A DNA stretch of 5,214 nt, from NCBI RefSeq assembly GCF_041601295.1, contig NZ_JBFIII010000139.1, positions 1 to 5,214 on the forward strand, read 5' to 3'. This DNA comes from Immundisolibacter sp. GTDB taxonomy: Bacteria > Pseudomonadota > Gammaproteobacteria > Immundisolibacterales > Immundisolibacteraceae. The notes under the pieces are model-generated. The model saw only the letters and a program-made list of their open reading frames with translations. It made no database searches and was not told the origin of the DNA. This document shows, in pieces, positions 1 through 5,214 of the stretch; position 1 is the stretch's first letter, and the number at the start of each line of letters is the position of its first letter. The position numbers and the translations under genes were made by a program.

Positions 1-1
1 C

Positions 2-412
2 ACCTCCCTGCGCAGCGCGGATGACGACACCTGGTGCGATGTCTACCTAGCCGACAGCATGGGCGAACTGCCGTCTCTGATGGCCGCCGCCGATCTGGTA
101 TTTGTCGGCGGCAGCCTGGTTGCGCGGGGCGGTCACAACCTGATCGAGCCCGCCCAGCTTGGGAAGCCCACGCTGTTCGGCCCGCATATGCACAATTTTG
201 CCGAGCTACGGGACATCACCCTCGCCGCGGGCGCTGGCCTGCAGGTCGTGGACGCACCGAATCTCGCCTTACAGCTCACGACCCTGATGGCCGACGCGCC
301 GCGCAGAGCGCGCATGGGCGAGGCGGCACAGGCCCTGGTAACACAGCACCGCGGCGCCACCGCCAGAACCCTGGCGCTCATTGCGCCGTATCTGGAAACC
401 CCGCCAGGATGA
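2..412 (+). CDS. waaA: 3-deoxy-D-manno-octulosonic acid (Kdo) transferase, C-terminal part (5' truncated by window)
   Basis: This enzyme transfers Kdo from CMP-Kdo to the lipid A precursor at the cytoplasmic face of the inner membrane, in lipopolysaccharide core synthesis. The open frame runs from base 2 with no start in view and ends in TGA at 410-412, giving 136 residues, roughly the last third of a family usually near 420-430 residues. Visible hallmarks, in fragment numbering: DSMGELPSLMAAADLVFVGG at 18-37, then GGHNLIEP at 43-50 and LFGPHMHNFAE, the C-terminal nucleotide-sugar-binding signature of the WaaA/KdtA GT-B glycosyltransferases. The familiar VPRGGHN reads VARGGHN here, a minor change. 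The gene converges on tolC; the stops are 46 bases apart. An in-frame ATG at 59 lies inside the conserved motif and is not the start. Whether it adds one or two Kdo units cannot be told from this part. Confidence 0.93.
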   Translation, partial: TSLRSADDDTWCDVYLADSMGELPSLMAAADLVFVGGSLVARGGHNLIEPAQLGKPTLFGPHMHNFAELRDITLAAGAGLQVVDAPNLALQLTTLMADAPRRARMGEAAQALVTQHRGATARTLALIAPYLETPPG

Positions 413-413
413 G

Positions 414-449
414 GCAAGCGGCCGTCACCCCGCGCGCATAACCCGTTGC
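414..449. terminator. weak bulged hairpin between convergent waaA and tolC
   Basis: GCAA (414-417), a bulged G at 418 and CGG (419-421) can pair with CCG (443-445) and TTGC (446-449), giving 7 base pairs around a 21-base loop. It sits between the two converging stop codons, where a shared terminator would be expected. There is no T-tract on either strand and the loop is large, so this is at best a weak candidate. Rho-dependent or read-through termination is equally possible. Confidence 0.15.
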
Positions 450-458
450 AGTCGGATA

Positions 459-1817
459 TCAGGGCGCGACTGGCGGCGGCGCGCCGGCCGCGGCTTCATC
501 CAGCCAGCCGTTGACGCGGGCGAGATCTTCCTCGCTCAACTGCCCGGACGCCTGCTCCAGGCGCAACCCGTTCAACACATAGTCGTAACGCGCCGTCGCC
601 AGATTGCGTTTGGCCCGGTACAACTCGCGCTCGGCATCGAGCACATCCACCGAGGTCCGTGTGCCGACCCGGTAACCGAGCTCGGTTGCTTCGAGTGCAC
701 TCTCATTGGACACCTGCGCCTGGGTGAGCGCCCGCACCCGGCTGATCGCCGCCGCCACCCCGAGGTACGCGTCACGCGTCTCGCGCGACGTGGCACGGCG
801 CTGCTGCTCCATACGCTGCTGCGCCTGACGGTATTGCTGCTGCGCCTGGCGAACCTGGGAACTGGTGCGTCCACCCTCGAACAGCGGCAGCTTCATCTGT
901 AAGCCATAGATGGTGTCTTCGCCATCGCTACCGGCACCGAAACGGCTGGCCGCGGCGCTGGAATTCAGGTAAGTCGCCGTGGCATCCAGGGTGGGGAAGT
1001 GGCCGGCGCGCAGCCGCTCCACCTCTTTTTTTGCCGCGGTCGTCGCCTCACTGGCGGCAGCTACCAGCGGATTCTGATCCAGAGCCTGCGTCACCCAGAT
1101 TTCGGCGCTCTCGCCTGCGGGTGGCTCCAGCGGCAGGCTGTGAGTCAAGGGCGTGAGGGTTTCATAACCCGTGCCGGTGACCTCGCGCAGCGCCTCCATG
1201 GCATTGGTCAGTTCGTTGCGCGCCTCGATTTCCTGCGCGACCGTGAGGTCGTAGCGGGCTTGTGCCTCGTGAATATCGGTAATCGCGATCAGACCCACCT
1301 CGAACCGCTGCTTGGCCTGTTCCAGCTGCCGACCGATAGCGGCTTTCTCGGACTCCACAAAACGCAGGTTGTCGGCCGCTGACAACACCCCGAAGTAGCG
1401 GCTCGAGGTGCGCAGCATCAGTTCCTGTTCGGCAAAGCTGTACTGGTTGTCCGCTTGCCGCACCAGGGCATCGGCCTGACCCAGACCGGCGATCAGCTGC
1501 CAGTTGAACAAAGGCTGTACCGCCTGCACCTGCCAACTGTGAGCATTGAAATCGGCCGTGCCGCCCGGCGGAAAGGCCCCGAAAGAATCGGTACGCAGGG
1601 TATTTTTCGAGGTCTGGGCGCTGCTCTGCACATTGGGCAACACAAACGACAGAGCCTGCGGCTTGAGTTCCCGCGCCGCGTCGCGGGCCGCGGCGGCGGC
1701 CTGCAACTGGGCGTCGTTCTGCAACGCCTGGCGATAGACCGCCAACAAATCCTCGGCCGCCACGGGCACAGTCAACAAGGCACTTGCTAAACCGACCAAA
1801 AGAACGTGTCTTTTCAT
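459..1817 (-). CDS. tolC: TolC family outer-membrane channel protein
   Basis: This is the outer-membrane and periplasmic tunnel of type I secretion and tripartite efflux systems, expected to act as a trimer. The 452-residue protein starts with a Sec signal peptide: KR at 2-3, a hydrophobic core, and a probable cut after VAA (residue 21), so the mature protein begins EDLLAVYRQAL as is usual for TolC. The two internally repeated halves of the OEP fold are visible. QPLFNWQ (101-107) matches LPLFEGG (310-316), and RFEVGLIAITDIHEAQARYD (171-190) matches GYRVGTRTSVDVLDAERELY (381-400). Long Ala/Gln/Arg-rich stretches are the coiled-coil tunnel helices. The tail is Pro/Ala-rich. The ATG at 1817 is chosen because it directly precedes the signal peptide; an in-frame ATG at 1886 would add 23 non-conserved residues and overlap the rhodanese stop. 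It is the last gene of the apparent minus-strand operon, 65 bases after the rhodanese. The partner pump or exporter is not in this window. Confidence 0.95.
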   Translation of the reverse strand: MKRHVLLVGLASALLTVPVAAEDLLAVYRQALQNDAQLQAAAAARDAARELKPQALSFVLPNVQSSAQTSKNTLRTDSFGAFPPGGTADFNAHSWQVQAVQPLFNWQLIAGLGQADALVRQADNQYSFAEQELMLRTSSRYFGVLSAADNLRFVESEKAAIGRQLEQAKQRFEVGLIAITDIHEAQARYDLTVAQEIEARNELTNAMEALREVTGTGYETLTPLTHSLPLEPPAGESAEIWVTQALDQNPLVAAASEATTAAKKEVERLRAGHFPTLDATATYLNSSAAASRFGAGSDGEDTIYGLQMKLPLFEGGRTSSQVRQAQQQYRQAQQRMEQQRRATSRETRDAYLGVAAAISRVRALTQAQVSNESALEATELGYRVGTRTSVDVLDAERELYRAKRNLATARYDYVLNGLRLEQASGQLSEEDLARVNGWLDEAAAGAPPPVAP

Positions 1818-1823
1818 TCTGGA

Positions 1824-1828
1824 TTTCC
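1824..1828 (-). promoter_or_regulatory. ribosome binding site supporting the tolC start
   Basis: On the minus strand GGAAA (1828-1824) lies six bases before the ATG at 1817. It supports starting at the signal peptide rather than at the upstream ATG at 1886. The surrounding 1818-1840 stretch is noticeably AT-rich for this window. Confidence 0.5.
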
Positions 1829-1882
1829 GAAATTTATAGGTAATGCAGGGTAGTGTCTCAGGGTCCACGGTGCGGCTGGCCC

Positions 1883-2206
1883 TCAATAGCTGTCCATGCT
1901 CGGATCGACATCTTTGGCCCAGGCATCGATACCACCGCTAAGGTTGACCACATCGGTGAAGCCACTGCGCTCCAGCCACAATGCCACCTGGTAGCTGCGT
2001 ACGCCATGGTGGCACACCACCACGGTTGGGCAGCCCGGGTCCAGTTCGGCAAGCCGCTGCGGCAGGCTGTCCATTGGCACCAAACGGGCACCCGGCAAAC
2101 GGCAGATGGCGTGCTCCCAGGGCTCGCGCACGTCGATAATCTGCCAGTCACCGGTCGCGCCACCGTCCAGCATCGTGGCCAGCTCCTGAACCGCCATTTC
2201 GCGCAC
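1883..2206 (-). CDS. single-domain rhodanese-like protein (sulfurtransferase)
   Basis: This is a small cytoplasmic rhodanese-homology protein of 107 residues, with no signal peptide. It shows the family landmarks in order: the DVREPWEH motif, the active-site loop CHHGVRS with its catalytic Cys (about residue 65), then NLSGGIDAW and a C-terminal VDP. The Cys is intact, so persulfide-based sulfur transfer is plausible; donor and acceptor are unknown. The chosen start is GTG at 2206, giving VREMAVQELATML, because AGG (2216-2214) lies 7 bases upstream and the length suits this type of single-domain protein as I recall it. ATG at 2197 (104 residues) is the main alternative. The open frame continues upstream to an ATG at 2344, but that part overlaps the methyltransferase gene and its translation is not rhodanese-like. 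It lies 8 bases after the methyltransferase stop and 65 bases before tolC, indicating co-transcription. The specific substrate is not inferable. Confidence 0.9.
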   Translation of the reverse strand: MREMAVQELATMLDGGATGDWQIIDVREPWEHAICRLPGARLVPMDSLPQRLAELDPGCPTVVVCHHGVRSYQVALWLERSGFTDVVNLSGGIDAWAKDVDPSMDSY

Positions 2207-2214
2207 GAAACCGC

Positions 2215-2877
2215 CTAGAACTCGAAGGTCGCGGGCGCGCGCGTGTGCAGCAAGGTCGGGGCGTCGGTCTCGAACAGGGCTTCGTGATGCCAGTCGGCCT
2301 CGCCGCGGCGCGTGATCAGCATCGCCTGCATGGCCGGTCGACACCCGCGTACAACCACCAGCCGGCCGCCTGGCTTGAGGCTGTTCAGAAAACTTTGCGG
2401 CAGCTGTGCCAGAGCGCCACTGATCATGATGGCATCGTAGGGTCCGTGATCGGGCCAGCCGTCGGCGGCGTTACCGGTTTCCACCCGCACATTGCGCATA
2501 CCCTGCTCTGCCAGGCGCAAGGCCGCGTATTCGGCCAGCTCCGGGATCACATCGACCGTGGTCACAAAAGCGGCCAACCGGGACATCAGCGCAGCCATAT
2601 AGCCGCTACCCGCACCAACCTCCAGCACCACGTCCGACGCTTTGAGCGCCAGGGCCTGCAGAAAGCGGCCTTCAAGCTTGGGTTGCAGCATCACCTGCCC
2701 GTGGCCAATCGGCACCATCAGGTCCGCATAAGCAATGTTGCGGTAAGCCGCCGGCACGAAGGCCTCGCGCGGCATTTGCGACAACAATTCAAGCACCCGC
2801 TCATCAGCCACGTCCCAGGCACGCACCTGGTTCAGCAGCATATTAAAACGGGCAGCGCCAAGGTCCGGGCTGTTCAT
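2215..2877 (-). CDS. protein-L-isoaspartate O-methyltransferase family protein, divergent (Pcm-like)
   Basis: This 220-residue cytoplasmic SAM-dependent methyltransferase is close in length to E. coli Pcm (about 208). The Rossmann-fold motif I is VLEVGAGSGY (84-93), with an acidic motif around VTTVDV (105-110), YDAIMISGALAQLP (147-160) and LKPGGRLVVV (167-176). The N-terminal half has VPREAFVP-type sequence (here MPREAFVPAAY, 35-45) and a short helical start, ARFNMLLNQVRAWD. Canonical isoaspartate repair enzymes carry GQTISQP-like sequence; here it is GQVMLQP (60-66), so the motif Ser is Leu and the Thr is Val. Genuine isoaspartyl repair is therefore doubtful and the true substrate is unknown. 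It appears to be the first gene of an operon with the rhodanese and tolC. The ATG at 2877 has no strong ribosome binding site, but ARFNM follows it at the expected distance for the family. No gene symbol is given because calling it pcm would imply repair activity. Confidence 0.88.
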   Translation of the reverse strand: MNSPDLGAARFNMLLNQVRAWDVADERVLELLSQMPREAFVPAAYRNIAYADLMVPIGHGQVMLQPKLEGRFLQALALKASDVVLEVGAGSGYMAALMSRLAAFVTTVDVIPELAEYAALRLAEQGMRNVRVETGNAADGWPDHGPYDAIMISGALAQLPQSFLNSLKPGGRLVVVRGCRPAMQAMLITRRGEADWHHEALFETDAPTLLHTRAPATFEF

Positions 2878-2947
2878 GGTTCGCTACGAGTGGCGGCAGG
2901 TGGGGGCCCAAAAGCGGGTCGGTCAGGTGGCAACGGCGGCCGGCGCG

Positions 2948-2977
2948 TTGACACCCCTTTGAAGCGGCGCATAGATT
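2948..2977 (+). promoter_or_regulatory. candidate sigma70 promoter for thiC
   Basis: A perfect -35 hexamer TTGACA (2948-2953) is followed by an 18-base spacer and TAGATT (2972-2977, 4 of 6 matches to TATAAT). Transcription would begin near 2984, giving a leader of about 88 bases before the thiC ATG at 3072. It is the best promoter-like match seen in the divergent intergenic region. It is inferred from sequence only. Confidence 0.5.
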
Positions 2978-2988
2978 ACCGTCCCAAT

Positions 2989-3039
2989 CCGCGTTGCGAC
3001 AATAACAAACCCGATATCGCCGCGTCGCAACCGGCGCGG
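2989..3039 (+). other. inverted repeat / stem-loop in the thiC leader
   Basis: GTTGCGAC (2993-3000) is perfectly complementary to GTCGCAAC (3024-3031). The stem can extend by CCGC (2989-2992) pairing with GCGG (3036-3039) across a 4-base bulge. The 23-base loop contains the palindrome CGATATCG (3012-3019). It lies between the inferred start of transcription and the thiC start codon, so it could be an RNA stem-loop or a DNA operator. It does not resemble the TPP aptamer. Confidence 0.35.
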
Positions 3040-3071
3040 ACTGGCCCCACACCGCCGCCACAGGTCTTGCC

Positions 3072-4952
<1,881 letters not shown>

Positions 4953-4988
4953 AAATCCGCCCCGCAACGTCGCGCCACGCGCACTGAC

Positions 4989-5018
4989 CAGGGGCCTGTG
5001 CCCAGGCAGACGCCCCTG
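4989..5018 (+). terminator. hairpin downstream of thiC, possible terminator without U-tract
   Basis: CAGGGGC (4989-4995) pairs perfectly with GCCCCTG (5012-5018). The stem continues inward as CTG (4996-4998) with CAG (5007-5009) past a 2-base bulge, leaving an 8-base loop. It begins 36 bases after the thiC stop, a sensible place for a terminator. The bases after it (CACGAGTGCCC) contain no T-run, so this is not a standard intrinsic terminator. Confidence 0.3.
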
Positions 5019-5062
5019 CACGAGTGCCCGCCTTGACCCCGGTCTCGAACGCCGACGCGCCA

Positions 5063-5146
5063 GGATGGGCCCAGCGGCCACTCCAGCCCTGGGAACGTCA
5101 AACCCGGGCAGGAGAAACTGAGGACGGGTGCAGCGCCGGCCCATCC
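5063..5146. repeat. nested inverted repeats (9-bp outer arms around an 11-bp hairpin)
   Basis: The outer arms GGATGGGCC (5063-5071) and GGCCCATCC (5138-5146) are perfectly complementary. Inside is a hairpin at 5081-5114: CTCC with GGAG, an A-A mismatch, GCCC with GGGC, a bulged T at 5090, then GGG with CCC around the 9-base loop AACGTCAAA. Together they could form a two-level RNA fold. In GC-rich DNA such arms can arise by chance, so function is unproven. Confidence 0.35.
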
Positions 5147-5157
5147 CTTCCGAGTCT

Positions 5158-5186
5158 CGTGCCCGTATGGCACGGATACGCGTGCC
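5158..5186. repeat. alternating complementary repeats forming mutually exclusive hairpins
   Basis: CGTGCC (5158-5163) pairs with GGCACG (5169-5174) across the 5-base loop CGTAT. The same GGCACG can instead pair with a second CGTGCC (5181-5186) across a 6-base loop. The first loop CGTAT (5164-5168) is itself complementary to ATACG (5176-5180). The window ends 28 bases later, so the gene or terminator it may serve is not visible. Confidence 0.35.
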
Positions 5187-5214
5187 GCCGCTCCTGGCCC
5201 CCTTGGGGTGATTA

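Larger units (their letters stand above)
4953..5214. other. non-coding stretch after thiC, rich in inverted repeats
   Basis: No reading frame here has convincing protein features; minus-strand frames overlapping 4841-5173 translate to Arg/Gly/Pro-rich sequence with no recognisable domain. The stretch holds several potential stems: a small one at 4969-4984 (GTCGCG with CGCG and AC, one bulge), and larger ones at 4989-5018, 5063-5146 and 5158-5186. None is followed by a clear T-tract. It could be a thiC 3' untranslated and termination region, the upstream region of a gene beyond 5214, or an uncharacterised structured RNA. Confidence 0.5.

Noticed and set aside
1833..1859. Possible tolC promoter on the minus strand (GAGACA, 15-base spacer, TATAAA)
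   Set aside because: The spacer is short and the inferred transcription start near 1826 would remove part of the ribosome binding site.
2903..2985. Possible degenerate TPP riboswitch: ACCCCTTTGAAG (2953-2964) resembles the ACCCTTTGAACC part of the THI-box
   Set aside because: CTGAGA is missing before it and CCTGATCTGG is missing after it, and the match overlaps the best -35 hexamer. A covariance model search would settle it.
2973..3002. Possible minus-strand promoter for the Pcm-like gene (TTGTCG, 18-base spacer, TAATCT)
   Set aside because: Only 4 of 6 and 3 of 6 consensus matches; it overlaps the -10 of the stronger thiC promoter and is not supportable alone.
5072..5140. Strings resembling cobalamin riboswitch parts (GCCACT, CTGGGAA, CAGGAGA)
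   Set aside because: The conserved 5' core is not present in the right order upstream, so the similarity looks like chance in GC-rich sequence; a search with RF00174 would confirm.

Overview
The window reads as ordinary chromosomal DNA from a GC-rich Gram-negative proteobacterium, most likely a gammaproteobacterium. The case for this is a Kdo transferase for lipopolysaccharide, a TolC-type outer-membrane channel and a proteobacterial-type ThiC. The genus cannot be fixed from the sequence alone. There are no insertion sequences, phage genes, CRISPR arrays, tRNAs or rRNAs.

Layout. (1) Bases 2-412, plus strand: the last 136 codons of waaA, cut by the window edge. (2) Bases 2877 down to 459, minus strand: three genes that look like one operon, running from a divergent Pcm-like methyltransferase (2877-2215) to a small single-domain rhodanese (about 2206-1883) and a TolC-family channel (1817-459). 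waaA and tolC converge with only 46 bases between their stops. (3) Bases 2878-3071: a divergent intergenic region with a good sigma70-type promoter pointing at thiC and an 8-bp inverted repeat in the inferred leader. No canonical THI-box (TPP riboswitch) was found by eye. (4) Bases 3072-4952, plus strand: full-length thiC, which makes the pyrimidine half of thiamine. (5) Bases 4953-5214: no convincing gene, but many inverted repeats, none followed by a clear T-tract.

How the genes relate. WaaA (Kdo addition to lipid A) and TolC (envelope export) are both envelope functions. The methyltransferase and rhodanese are soluble proteins apparently co-transcribed with tolC; the sequence does not show why. 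thiC is divergent and appears to have its own promoter.

I did not find a clearly new biological system. The points most worth a second look are the Pcm-like protein, which lacks the canonical Ser-containing motif of isoaspartate methyltransferases, the apparent lack of a canonical TPP riboswitch before thiC, and the structured stretch after thiC.
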